A stretch of DNA of 64,000 nucleotides from positions 30,897,475 through 30,961,474 of the forward strand of contig OX459096.1 in NCBI GenBank assembly GCA_949775045.1. Reading direction: 5' to 3'. The notes below the pieces were generated by a model. The model saw only the letters and a program-made list of their open reading frames with translations, searched no databases and was not told the DNA's origin. Below are positions 11,569 to 26,500 of this stretch, piece by piece (position 1 is the stretch's first letter; every line of letters begins with the position of its first letter). This DNA comes from Metridium senile (taxonomy: Eukaryota; Cnidaria; Anthozoa; Actiniaria; Metridiidae). The position numbers were made by a program, and so were the translations under genes.

Positions 11569-14500
11569 ATATATAGTAGAAAGGTTTAGAGAGTAATAAC
11601 AATGTCAGTTTCTCTACAACACTGTTTCGTAAATCTTTGAGGTCTCACTCATCAGGAGTTTAAGAGTCATACTCTGTAAGAGTCAGACCTAGGCCGGCCA
11701 GGTAGGATCACCGATTTGCCCCAAATTCAGCATGTAGACTTGTTTTGGTGCCCTATAAACGAATCCAGTGGTTTGGGACGAAAAAAATTTTTTGTTCAAA
11801 AGTTAGGGGGGAGGGGTACTTTTTGGTCCTAAAACGATCGTCAAATAGCGCTAATCATCGGTATGTTTGGCGATTCATATCACTACAAGCATAAAAGTTT
11901 TCAAAACATTTTAATATACCAAACAAAGTATATTATTTCTTCTATCGAAAACAGCTTTCAAATTTAAAAAAGAATTGTTTTCAAGTATCTCACAGACTCC
12001 GAAAAGAAAGGAATATGGCGGCGTTGCTGACTAACGGAAAATTTAGGGTTTTTGATGGTCCAAAAATGGCCTTGGTATTTTAATTCAGAAGCTGTCCGTT
12101 ATTTTGGGATAACTTCAATAATAGTTCTAAAGATTGCACAAATAACAAATCTGGGCAAATTTAATGCGCGGTCTCACGATCACTCTGATTGTCAGATATT
12201 TCATCAATTTTCAATTAAAAATGCAAATTAGCCGTTGTTGGTTACTTGTGGTTTATATAATATGAATCGACTTTTTGAACAGTTTGTTCTTCCATACAGT
12301 ACTTTTAGATTAAACAAATCTCTTTACAATGAATACAATCTATTTGAGAACATTTTTTGACCGAAAAGCTAGTATTCAGACGTGTTGTTGGATATCGATA
12401 ATTAGCATAATTAATGCTAAAATGTCGTGGTCAACGGTGCGTATTAAACATTATTATTTCGGCCAAGCATTTTTATACATACTCTATTAACTATGATACA
12501 GATTGCAAAGCATTTATAATTAAATTTTTTCATACCTTAAATATCTCAACTATGTAGTTTTCAAGCAAAAGCAGTGTTTCACAAATTCAAGAATTGTATA
12601 GAAATTCAGGCGCATTTGATCATATACCCATGTTAATTTGGGCCTAATAAGTAATAAATTATTATTATAATGAAATGAACACAAATACTTTTTAAACTTT
12701 CAAAGAAAGCTGTAATAAGGACGGAACATATATAATATAATATATTACACAATCTCGAGGGGAAAAATATCCTGCACCAAAAAATTCCCCAACCCACCCC
12801 CATCAAATTTCTAATGGTCCGTGTCTAATTAAAGTTTTTTTTGGACAAAAAATATGAAGTTACCATATTTGATAATTAATTATTATTTGATAATTGGTTA
12901 CTGATATAAAATTAAAGCCGATGTGAAAATACATTTTCACAGACTAACCTGCGGGCTGTTATTTAGTTGGTGAGAAATCCTCCGCTTTACTTGAAAATGT
13001 TTTTGTATTACATTAATATGAATTGAGCTGATTGCTATAGTTTGTTATGAAATAGTCAAATCTCTTTAAAATACTATACTTCATGAACTTTAATTTGTCT
13101 ATATATGGCAAATTGCGTATTCGGAAAGCTAGTGACAGATCCTTGCAGTAAGAGTGGAAAGAACGAAAAATGCACATTACTTTATGCATAGTTATAATAA
13201 AGATGTAAGAAGACACCTGCGAAACTGCAATATTGCTGACACCCATATAAATACTGAAGTAGTTTTAATCTTTGCCAAGATCAGGCAAATAGTAAGACTT
13301 TCATGTCTTCTTGGATAAGTATGTTAACCCAGAGGTATAGGTCCCTTCTCTCCACACACCAAACACATTGTACAGGAGGGATGTATATAAAAGAACCCAT
13401 ACAACTATTTGACTAGAAGGGCACTGAGCTCATGGCGGTGTGGGCTTACAATTCTAGCATTTAGATCCGCTTTGCGGTAGCAATGTCAACTGAAAGGTTG
13501 CTATAGTAAAAAGAGACCAAGTACTTAAATACAGCCACTAACAACCCCATGCATGGGCTTTGCCGAGTGCTTGGACTACATACACGAAGAGTCCTTTTAT
13601 AACCAACAGCACTATATTCAAGAGGAACAAACTTCTTTTGTTTATATACAGTTAATATATGTGTGTGTATATAATTGGAGGTATGTTTTAGGTTTAAGAA
13701 TACAGCTGATATATAATTATAATGACTGATGACATTTCCCTTTTTTTGGTAAAAAAAATTCCAGTGTATTTCTTCATCAATTCGTAATCGTCAAAATTGT
13801 ATGTAGCCTGATTTTCAGAGCGGGCATGGGTAGTTTGGGGAAAAAGTGATAGCGTAGGATCCAGGCCCACTCTGAAAATAAGGCTAAATTGTATGTTGTG
13901 TACTGTATATCTCATTTTTGTAATGTATTTTAGTTATAGTTGATATTTGAATAAACAATTATCCGGGGTAGTGTAGACGGGCCTGTGGTTTCTAATTACA
14001 CTCATCAGAAGAAAAAAGAACGGAAAATTCAACAAATATCTAGAATAGCGCAAAAGAATGATCACGCAGTATTAATTCATAGGTGGAAAAAGTGACCAGC
14101 AACCGCAGCCACTCAGGAAACATGGAAACCACTTAGTTCAGCAGTCACAGTTAGTGCAACAGCAAACCACTCATACTCTAGACGTGCAAATGATGGAAGT
14201 TATTCTACAGGTTAAATAATCAGAAGTTTATCGATCCTTTCTATAGGGCGAGTCTTCACCGACTCGGAACATCGTTTAGGATTGGTTTGAAAAACAATAG
14301 AGTCTTTCCAAACAATTGTCCTAAACCTAACCAAACAATAGTGGTACTGTCTAATGGGGCCAATAAAAATGCAGCTTTCTACTGGTGAAGTCCAACCCTT
14401 TCTATATACGAATCGCGGCTTTGTTTGAAACGCCTGCTACTATGCCAGGGACACCTTATATGCCCTTGTACCATATTCCAATTTTGAGATGCAGGATCCC

Positions 14501-17500
14501 TGTGGTGAGACATATTCTATATATTGATTTCCATCTTGTTACTTCAACGTATTTGATTGGAAAATGAAAATATCTGTACAGAAACACTATTCTATCATAA
14601 TATAATTGACTATTATTTCATATTTGACAAAATTAAACAGCTTGGACATATTTTTCCAATTGCGGGGTCCCTGTGGTGAGATGATGAAATCAAAGGATGT
14701 TCCACTAAAGGGATTTTTTGGGATTTTTAGCATATTGTTTAGGACACTTATCCTAACATAATTATAGAGAGAAAAGTTATATTGCAATTTGTTTGGACTC
14801 AAACCACAGATTCACTGGACTATAAGGCGTATTAATTATTAAAGTACGTAGTACTTAAAATACGTATTAAAGCTTCACTCTTTGATTTAATTCATGATAT
14901 TGTGGAACACTGCTCTTGCTACATAGTTTAGAAATGTTAGATCTGAAAACATTTAAAGGCATTGCTATCTGTATGTATAAAAATATCAATGTTTAATACG
15001 CACCGTTGATCACGACATTTTAGCATTAATTATGCTAATTTTCGATATCCAACAAAACGTCTGAATACTAACTTTTCGGTCAAAAAAATGTTCTCAAATA
15101 GATTGTATTCATTGTAAAGAGATTTGTATAATCTAAAAGTACTGTATGGAAGAACAAACTGTTCAAAAAGTCGATTCATATTATATAAACCACAAGTAAC
15201 CAACAACGGCTAATTTGCATTTTTAATTGAAAATCGATGAAATATCTGACAATCAGAGTGATCGTGAGGCCGCGCATTAAATTTGCCCAGATTTTTTATT
15301 TGTGCAATCTTTAGAACTATTATTGAAGTTATCCCAAAATAACGGACAGCTTCTGAATTAAAATACCAAGGCCATTTTTGGACCATCTAAAAACCCTAAA
15401 TTTTCGGTTAGTCAGCAAAGCCGCCATATTCCTTTCTTTTCGGAGTCTGTGAGATACTTGAAAACAATTCTTTTTTAAATTTGAAAGCTGTTTTAGATAG
15501 TAGAAATAATATACTTTGTTTGGTATATTAAAATGTTCTGAAAACTTTTATGCTTGTAGTAATATGAATCGCCAAACTACCGATGATTTGCGCTATTTGA
15601 CGATCGTTTTAGGACCTAAAAGTACCCCTCCCCCCTAACTTTTGAACAAAAATTTTTTTTCGTCCCAAACCACTGGATTCGTTTATAGGGCACCAAAACA
15701 AGTCTGCATGCTGAATTTGGGGCAAATCGGTGATCCAACCTGGCCACGACTTCTTGATTTGGTCTGATTCTTACAGACTACCACTCTTAATAGACTGATT
15801 AAAACTGTACAACTTTATAGAATATACTAAATTTACATATATATAGATTGTAGATAGACTAAAGACAAGACATCACTTTTGCTGTTACTTGGAGTTTCGT
15901 GCTTACGCGATCATCAGACAGACTTTAATCTAGTTAAAAACTGATATACATGATAGCAACTATAGATACAAAAATATTTAATGAATGCATTGAAAGTGAA
16001 ATAAACGTTGCTGATTAAGAAATCTTTCCTAATGAGACAATAGACCTTACTTCGTCAAACTAGCACTTTGTGTGCCATAAAATCGCTACTGCCACAAATA
16101 AAGGTTATTTTTATTATCTCATTTATTCTATTATAATAATTGAGAATGAAGACAAATATATAAAAATAATATTTTACAAAAGAAAATGATATATTTAGAT
16201 TTACTGTTTTTATTTTTTAGCAAAAGTAAACCACTGCCAAAAACTGAAGTGGACTCCTCAAAGGTAAACTAGAAGTCTCTCTTGAAGGAGATCACTAACG
16301 TCTTGTACATAAACTTGCAAATTTAACTTAAATATTACTTTGTACTTTTCAGCCCAAGGAGGTAGAGCATCCAGAAAGTGACATTGATGTGGTATGGTTT
16401 GTTGTATACAGCTAGTTTTAGAAAGGTTGGATACTGAAAAGTGCATTCCAAGACCAATAGGCATTTTGGGTTCCATTATTTAAAATAAAAAAACGATATT
16501 AAATCCCCATAACTACCTCGTATATTGTTTTGAATGCAATGCACTAAGAATAAAATAACTTATTATAGTATATTTTACTTTAAACAATATTACATGATCT
16601 TGCAATGCAGTATTCAGCATTCTACGTTTTTGAAATAGTTGCACACCTATTTTTAAAAAGGTTGTGAACAGCAAATACTGAACCACGAACACGAACACAT
16701 GACCAAATGGGACTATGGGTCTTTGATATTGAAAATGAATTAACCACATAATGCTAGTCCCATGTTTGTGAATAAGAGTTTATAACTAATTAAACTGTTC
16801 AGCAATGGAAAAAGAAAACACTCCTATGCACAACCAAAATTCCTTTTGCAATAGCTGTTATTACAGTTAATATATGCAAATGTTTTTAAACAATGCATTC
16901 AAATCTCACCTCTTGGGCTAAAACTTGGCCCAAAAGCCTCAACTTGATTCCATTGGTTAAAATAATTTGCATATGTTTATATGCACCTATTTCAAAAATC
17001 GTTGTCGCAGCAGAAGCTACGTCCCACACTCTGAAGCTTGCAAAGGATGTCGGTTATATGGACTTAATTTGTGATTTATTGCACGTTTTTTAAAGAAATA
17101 TTTCTATCTACATCTACCATAACAAGAACTTGTTATGGTCATATAACACAAACACATACAACCAAAATATGCTATGAATATATTGAAAACAAAAGAAATA
17201 CCGACATCCTTTGCAGGCTTCAGAGTGTGGACGCTGTGTTTGCGACAACGATTTTTGAAATAGGTGTATAACTATAACAACAGCTACTCTATTTGCTGTT
17301 CACCCTAGCAACTATTTTGGAAAAACGCTATATTGTATTTTGTGTTGAAAATGTTATTTTGATTAGTTATCTCATTGTTTCTCTCATAGGACAAACTATT
17401 GAAAAGTGATGATGAAGGAGAAGGGTGAGTTATTTCAGTGGTTTATTATTGATAATTGTTTATCATTATATGGATTCTTAGTTGTTTATGCCCTGGGTAA

Positions 17501-20500
17501 AATACTTGGTATGTGCTAGTTTAATAATCAGGGTGAAAGTGTTCTTGCTCCTAATACTATCCGTGGTTTACATTGCATAATCATGTCTTTTACCAAAATT
17601 GCACTTTAGTTAAACTGTAAACAGTAAAAGTTCAAAATATGGTAGTTTCATCAATATCAATTAACTAGAACTTGTTATATTTTAGGGGAACTGCAGCAGA
17701 CCTTGATGCTGTTAGTATCCATGGTGATGAGGACATTGACGATATTGATAAAGAAATAAAAGCCACAAGTTCCACAAAAGACAACAGCCAACTCAATAAA
17801 AGTAATCTGAATTTGTTGTGATAGTGCTTTTATCAACTGAAACAAAACACTCATGTTTAGCATCAGTATTTGGGTCATTCCACATGAGACATTGAAATAA
17901 TGAAAATTTGACAACATTAAAAAGTGTGCTTCAAAAAGAGAGTTAACTGACTAAGGTTCTCAATGTAATTTTACTGTAATATTATCTATTCTATAGGTAA
18001 ATTCATTGGAGGACGAGGGAATTCCACGTTGAATTTCACGAGAGAAATCAATATCGCATGAATCGCGGAGTCCGCGGAGCGATGAGTGCGATATTGATTT
18101 TTCGAGTGAAATTCAACGTGGAATTCCCGAGTCCAAAAATGAATTTTCCTTGAATCCCATACCGACATGGTTTTTATTGTAATGTGAAGTTTTTTTTAAC
18201 AAAAGTAAATTTTATTACGCGCGACTAAAAAGCCATTTTGTAGCTCAGCGTGCGCTTAGCCAATGAGAAAACGAAAAGAAATCTGCTGAACGACGAATGA
18301 GTGAAACGTACCATCATTTCAATCAACCTTGTGGTGATAAAATTACTTGTTTTTCGATGATCAATTCAAGTCTGTTAGGAAGCACATATATACAAATCTA
18401 AACAGAGTTCTCTACTAAAGCTATCAATGAAGAAGTAAGGACTTTACACTTGAAATTCGGAATGGATTGGCAATGGATTCAGCTACAATGCGACGACGAA
18501 GGAAAAAACAAACAGAAGATGTTGTTTCATGAAAGTTAAACCGCCAACAAAATCCTCTCAAAAGCCGACTGTTGGCTACAAATCATGCATGATTAGGTAT
18601 GTTTTTTTCTTTTAAACGATTTCAGTTAAAACTAAGTTTTGAAGAAAAGGCTAAAACATTACAAATCTTTTTTTAGTAAAGTGTTTGCTTCATTTCAATC
18701 AAAAACGCCGAAGATGAGTAAAATTCTCAAACTTTTACACTGAAACTAGGACTGCAATAAATATTTTCAAAGCTTAGAGTTTTTGAATCACAAACAATTA
18801 GCTATAAGTTTTTTTCTGGCTTATGTTTGTATTTTAATTTAGTGTAAACTTTAGGTTTAAGTTTGCAAACTACCCGTGAAATTGAAAATAAAGCTCATTA
18901 ATACCCGTTTTGAAATTGTCTGGCTGTTTAGTTGGTGTTCCACAACTCTAGAAAAGTAATTTGATGATTAAAAATGTTGTCTTTGATTGAAAAATTGCCG
19001 TGAAAGTCGTGAAAAATAGCGACTAAAAACTAAGTAAGCGAAGCGAAAGAAAACGATCGCTTTTCATGCCGAGCTAGTCGCAGGAAAAAGATTTCTTCTT
19101 TTTTAATGCAAAATTCGTCTATTAGCAAGTTAATCATTTGCCTCTATACTCTTTTAAGTTAAAATTACTTGCTTGGTTGATTTATCTTTTTCATGCACGG
19201 AAAATAATGAGAAAACCTACATTTATCAAAAATTTATCGAGCGGGATCCCTATATATCGTGGTATTCAGCTTTCTGAGCGTTGAATATCACTCTGAATAC
19301 CCTCTCATCCGGTTTGCGTTTCAGCCAATCAGCGCGCGAGTTTCTAATGTGATATGGGATTCTATGTGATATTTACTAAGCAAATTAGGCAATTTTCTTA
19401 TATTTGACTTACTGAATTTGCCATTTGTAATGTCTGTCACGTTTCTTGTAATGTCTGTCACGCTAAATATTCCCTTTTTTAAAAAAATAGAAAAAAAATA
19501 AAAAATATAGGTCTTCAGTAAGAAAACTTAACCTATAACCAAATGCTTAAAAGCATTTGTTTGCTATAAACTTCTCACAATTCACAGGAATTTCACTTCT
19601 AATTTACCCAACTGGAATAAGTGGTAGTTTTAGCTGTAATGTCCGTCACGGCCCTTTTGGACAAAAAACTGACAAGTCGAAAATTATTTCTGAAAACTTT
19701 TTTCATGCAAATTGTAGACAAGGTTCTAAGACAGTTGTGTGAACAAATAAATTGTAAGATAATGCAACTGTGTATGAAACACAAGCTTATTTAGGTCTGT
19801 GAATGTAATGTCCGTCACGGTGGAATGGCCCATTTCCTTTTTCTAGAAGTAAGCCAGTCTCCCAGGTGCACTCTTTTCCCTCCTCTCTACATCACTGCTC
19901 CATTTTATGGGTATTTTTATGGGTATTTTCTGTCAACTCAGACATTCCAACAGTTAGATGTGAAATACATTTTTGGCTGCCATCAATCAAAAACATGGTG
20001 CCAAGTAATAAAGCAGCAGCCAAATATGTATTCCACAACTAGCCGTTAGATATCTGAGTTTGCAGAAAGACAAAACCCACAATGAAGTTGTTGAAAGCTA
20101 CAAAAAATGAAAAGAAATCCAAAATATTGTAAGGCCACTGTATATCAAACTCAGGACCTATCACTTAGAAAGCTGCATACTAGCCAAGTGAGCAACTTTT
20201 AAATTTTGTGCAGACGAGGGTTGTCTTTTTAACTTGATTCTGTTTTAATTTTATAGAAGAACCACCAACAAAAAGTGATGCAAGTGAGAACACCCAACCA
20301 AAGTCTAAACGAGAAAGATTTCCTTCAGAAAGACCAAAAGAAGATAGAGGAAGAAAGCAAGAGCAAGGTTAGGTTTTTGCTAAGTTGAAAAACATATTAA
20401 TATCCTAACCAATATGGTTAAAGCTTAATATAAATCTCCATTTTCAAAACATGATTATGCTACCTATTGTTTAGAAAATTGTGATGCATTTAATATATAG

Positions 20501-23500
20501 ATAGGATCATGTATTTTTTTTCTAGAGTAGTTGTAAAGAAATAATTCTTATTTTAATATAATTGTGATGCATTTAATATATAGATAGGATCATGTATTTT
20601 TTTCTAGAGCAGTTGTATAGAAATAATTCTTATTGTAATAAAATTGTGATGCATTTAATATATAGATAGGATCATGTATTTTTTTCTAGAGCAGTTGTAT
20701 AGAAATAATTCTTATTGTAATAAAATTGTGATGCATTTATATAGATAGGATCATGTATTTTTTTCTAGAGCAGTTGTAAAGAAATAATTATTTTTGTAAT
20801 ATAATTATTACCGATGTATACCTATGTTGTTGTTGAATTTTTATATTTTTTGTGATACAGGTAGACAAGGTTTTGACAACAGAAAGTTTGATAACAGAAA
20901 CAGGAACAGAGACTTTGGAAGGGGCAGAGGAAGGGGGAGAGGAGGATATGATCAACCACCACGGTATGTTTGACTTACTGTACTTTTTTTTAAATATAAA
21001 ACAAATCAGAAAGTTTGGATCTTCTAGCATCTCAATCCTAGTTCTATACTGTTTGTGTGTAAAAATGTTGTATTGAATTAAGCCAAACCATTTTGTAATT
21101 GGTGTTCAATCTATTCATCCCTTATATAATTCAAATATTTATCCTTGTTTAAAAACATTGAGAGTCCACTGCAGTTTTCCATATTTTGCAAATTCTGGTA
21201 TTTACATTTGTAAAAGCCAACCGCCAATATTTGTTGTTTTATTTCTGTCAATAAAAACACTGACATTACCAAACACTTCTATAAACTGAGCCAGCAAAGT
21301 AGGAATGTTTTTGATCAGTTGCCAATGAATTTCTGAAGTATGTTTGTGCAAGTTGTTTAACAATGGTTTGGAGTAGTGAATAAAATACAGAGAACAGCAG
21401 TAATATAATTTAAAAATATAATTTTCAACTCTTACTCAAACCATCTTGTTGTGCTGCTGGTCCACAAAGAAAAATAAAATGCTTGTGTATATTCCTTGGC
21501 AAGTCAGAGTGAACACATTGTTAACGTTCTTATTGTCATGTAGTTTTGATGGACCACACCCTGGACGCATGGAACCTCCTCGAGGACCAATGATGCGACC
21601 AGGTCCTCCTGGTATGCATGGACCAATGTTCAATCCTAATATGCCGTCAAGAATGCACCCACCACCTGGTGAACATATGCACCCTGGACCAGCACCATTC
21701 CCTGCTGGACCAATGCCTGGACCGCCTGGACAAATGAGTAAGTCTAAAAAAACATGTTAAGAATATTATGCTGTGGATTATACTTCAAATATATCTTGTT
21801 ATATTTTTACTGGTATAAACTTGTATTTTGTTATCACTTTGTAGGACCTCCTGGTAAAAATATCCATGTTAATCCTCACTTTAAACCAGGACGAGGAATG
21901 CCTGAAGGTATTATACATATGTACATGTGTTATTCTCACCTCACAGTTAGCAATGTTAATTTATATACAGTACCGGCCACGAGTAAAGTACCATTCACTC
22001 GCGAGTACGGGTAACGAGTGTCTACGGTCACTCGCACGTATGAATCAACAGAATATTCATAAGCAAAACCAGTCACTCGGAACGAACGAGTCTCTTTGAC
22101 TTGTCACTACTCGCAAGTCTTACAAGTTTCAAATTAAAGAACTTTTTAAAACAACCAATTCTGTTTCAGTTTTCTTTGTAGATCAAGAAGCAAAACTAGT
22201 ATTCGAAAAATTACGATTCACGGCACCCGGTTCGAGAACTTTACAAAGTTATGGCATTGGAAATTTTTCTTTTAAAATCTTTTGATTATAATTCTAGCTG
22301 AATGATGATAGTTTTTATAATGTGTCTATAAGCATCAAACGATTATAGAAATATACTATAACGTTAAGTAAATGAAATAGAGTATTTGGAACGTTCTCGT
22401 GTGTTTTCTGTATGTGCGTATTTACTCACGAGTCATATGATTTCGACAAGAACTTTTAACTACCAAGTTTAAAAGGGGGACTTGTCTACATGTGCCAAAC
22501 ATCAAATATATGCATGTTAATTAACAGAGACTCTGACGAAGTGCGGCTGTGCGATTTTGCACTTTTTACCTAAAATCGCACCGAATCGCACTTTTTTCAT
22601 ATTTTTCGCACTATTCATCAATTTCCGAACTATTTGCTCAAAAATACACAAAATTAATATTAAAATCATTCTTCTTGGCTAACAAAACTTACATTTCTAC
22701 CGTTTCCTGGGAGATTTACATGCTTTTACAGCTCATTTCAACGTTCAAAATATGTTTGATAGATAAAATGTTCTAGGCGTTCCTGCAACTACTATCACAC
22801 GAGCCTGGACACTAGTTTTTATTTAAGAAGGTCTTTCATTGGCTAATGATAGTCGACAAATGATAGTCATCTATAGAAAAGGTGTTTCTTCTTTAAAAGA
22901 GCGGGAATTTTCCTTGGATTTTTTTGTGTGAAATTTGTAGTTTTAATTTGAGAAATTCATGGATAATTTCACAGTGAAAAAACAACAAAACATCGCACAT
23001 TTGCCCACAAATCACAGGAAATTACAATAAAAATTGTATTTCAAAGGAATTATATTGTTTTATATCTTAAGGTAGTTCCGGATACTTGGATTTCTTCAAT
23101 GAATTTTTTTATAAATCCTGTCATTTATAGATCATTGTTAGGCAAGTCAAAAAACGCGAAAAATAATTGGGGTCACCGTATTGGTTATAGAGTTATAAGA
23201 TATAGTAAAAGTAGGTATTTGCAATAATTTGCGGTGATTTGCTCAAAAGTACCTATTCAAAGCAGTCAAAAGAATGCAAACATATTCTACTAGGAAAAGC
23301 ATAAGATTATATCAAACGATATATCTAAGGGCTATCTAGCATTTGCTAGCTATTTCCAAACAAAATCGCACTTTTTTCAATTTTTTCCCGCACTCTACCA
23401 GAGTCTCTGAATTAAGCACTGGCCGATTCTTGTGGGAACATTCATCGAGGAAGAATGTATGCGTCCTTCATGTATATTGAAAACACATCTGATTCTTATA

Positions 23501-26500
23501 TGAAAATAGTCATATACTGATTTCAAATCTACTAAATGCATGGATAATGTTTTTGTAATAGAAAAAATGTTCGACTTACGGCCAAATAGAATTTTGTGGC
23601 CATTGACTGTTCACATGTGTTCAGTTGGCCGTGAAATTTTTTTTAATGCCCTCGAAGTGATCGGCATCGTATTCAGTGCCGAAGCAAAAGCAAGTGTGGA
23701 AATACAAAAATATTGAAGTGAAAAGAAGCGGTGTTTCTAAATAAAACTAGAATTTTTTAGAACAGTAAATACTCGTAGATTCCAATGAATTGAAAAAGTA
23801 CGACTTACGATCAATTAGACACTGTGTAATTAAAAACACATCGTCTAACGCGTTTGAGTTGGTCTTGTAAAACAGTGTTACTAGTAAAAATATAAATTTT
23901 ACTCTTGAATTCAAAACATTTCAAGTTTTGTTTTTACTAAAAAATCAGTTTATTATACTTTTCCACAAAAATTTTAATTGATGTAATGTTTTCAAGTATT
24001 TTTAGCTAGTGCCTTTATTAAACTTGCGGCAATGACACATTCAGTTTATCTTGATTTACTGTATAATTAAAATACTCGTAAGCCTCGCGAGTAACGAGTC
24101 AAAACGAGTGCTATTGTTCTTGGCAGACTCATTAGCGCCAATTAGCACTCGCACTCGAGAGTAGCGAGTCGGAACGAGTACTTGTGCGTGAATGGTACTT
24201 TACTTGTGGCCGGTACTGTAGGTGTGGTTACTATTTGTTTTAATGCAAATTAAGTAAGTGATAATCATGTGTGTTGTTTTTCAAAATAACCAAGAGTTGT
24301 TGTAATGGCAGTAAAACGGTTTGGTCTGTTACATTTTATATTAATTTGTTGTTTAGGTCCACCCATGGGACGACCTGGTCCACCAATGCATGGACCTGGG
24401 CCAGGGCCTAGAATGATGCAGCCCCATCCTAATCATGGACCAGAGCCACTATCAGCAGGTCCCTCTATGCGTGGACCACATAATAATGATATGGGACCAA
24501 GAGGGATGTCGCCAAGAATGGAACCCCCTAGAGGAATGGAGCCTGACCAACGACCTATGCATGATATAAACAATAGACCAAGAGAACTCCATGGAGGATT
24601 CCAGAATGGACCACTTCCAAGGGTAAGCTGGATATGTTGTACCAATCAGAACAATAAGGACAGCAAAATGACAACAGTAGCAAGGCAATAGCAATAAGAA
24701 TAATGGGCAAAAGGCTATATTATAGTAGGAAACATTTTAATTATAAAGGAAATTGCTGATGTAGATACAGAAGACATCAAAGTAATTCCTTTAGTGAATT
24801 CTTTTATTGTGACTCGTTCCATCTACTGTTCTCCTATCATGGAAAGAAAGCTTACAGTTGTGTTTCGTCTATTGTAGGGCATGCCTATGGATGGGCCAAG
24901 AATGCAAGGACCTCAATTCAGGGGACCACCTCAAGGGAACCCTAACATGGGAGGCCCACAAGGGGGAGGAGGACCACCAGGAATGCATCCTGGACCTCAC
25001 ATAAGAGGACCTGGACAAGGATCACGACCAATGTCACCACAGCAACACCCCCATCAAAATATGCCAGGAATGCATCCTCCTTCTGGTAATATGCCATCTC
25101 ACATGGGTCCCCATGGGGGACAACCTGGCATGCCACCACATAGGGATACCCAGTCAATGATGGAACCTAATAGGATAGTTGTTGGAGATAGAGTTATAGT
25201 TCCTAATATGGATCAACCAGTTCACATGGGTGGCTTTGGGGGACAGCCTAATGTCTCATCTGCTGGGAATATTGGTGCAGCTGCTGCAGCTGCTGCTGCT
25301 GTTGCTGCTGCAACACGACAGCAGTATCCATTCACTCCATTTGATTATTCAATGTATGGTGCTAACTGGCAGATGTTTCAGCAAAGAGATCCCTTTGCTG
25401 CTGCTGCTGCAGCAGCATCTGCATTTAAAATGGAAGGAGAGAGAACAAGAACAGATCCACCTGTAAGTCTTATAACATTGTTGTATACAGTGAAATCCCT
25501 CTATTCTGGGCAGCACTGCCATAAATGTGGACCCACTAAGCCGAGATTCCAGTTTACTGAGGTTTTATTTGAAACTTTGGGAAACATTTGGACCAAATGA
25601 TATGTTGGTAAAGAAAGAGTTCTGTAGCTGTACTGTAGCTTATATTTGATCTCGTAACACAATGCACTCATGTGCTAATGATTTTGTGTGCTTGTTCATC
25701 TAGCATCGTAGTCGTAAAGGGAAACGTCATCGATACACAGACGAAGAGAGTATTGGCAGTGACTTGAGTAGTGGTAGTAGGTCGTACTCACGCTCACCAT
25801 CAAGGTCATACTCACGATCACCAGCGCGATCATGGTCAAGGTCAAGGTCACCATCTCTTTCACCTTCAAGGTATGGTGTCAAGAAAAAAAGCTGTGATTT
25901 AATAATATATTATACATTGATTTACATAAAATATTTTTGAATGTACTAATAGAATGTGGATGGGATATATCTATCTTATTAGACAGTTTGATGTGTAATA
26001 TTTCAAGCTAATAATGTTTCATAACTTGTGCCCAATCTTTTACCAGCAGAGAAAAAAATTAAAGCATTTGAATTGATAAAATATACAATTGATAAAATGC
26101 AAAAACGTTTATCTTTGTAATCTTTATGATGTTGTTGAAAAGGTATATTATGTCATTCTTATTTTAAATACTTTCGTGTCAGGTCTTCAAAGTCCAGATC
26201 CTTCTCAAGGTCATTGTCAAAATCTCCACAACGATATTCAAGACTGGGAAGGTCTCGCCAAGAAAGAGATGATAGAAGAGATAGAGGAAGAGGATTTGAA
26301 AGAGGAAGACCTCGCCCCGTCAGAGATTATACAAGAGAACGTCCCAGAGATGCTCGTCCTAGTAGAGACCGAATTCCTAGGGTGGACAGAGATAGATCCA
26401 GAGAAAATCGAAATATCCAACATGATAGAGATCAAAGAGAAAAAGAAAGGGAGAGGGAAAGAGAAAAACTAAGAGATCACAGGCGTGAACGGGAAAGAGA

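Larger units (their letters stand above)
21968..24218. mobile_element. 2.25-kb DNA element with CAGTACCGGCCAC termini
   Basis: Termini CAGTACCGGCCACGAGTAAA and its complement are flanked by TA on both sides, suggesting a TA target duplication. Both ends are rich in CGAGT/ACTCG subterminal motifs (about 21990-22130 and 24075-24185). No transposase frame was found. Another element is nested inside at 22525-23409. The whole lies in RBM33 intron 11. Confidence 0.75.

Noticed and set aside
26089..26472. Glu/Ile-rich plus frame and Ser-rich minus frame over the SR/RD exon
   Set aside because: Shadows of the RD/RE-encoding RBM33 exon; only the Arg-rich frame joins in phase with its neighbours.
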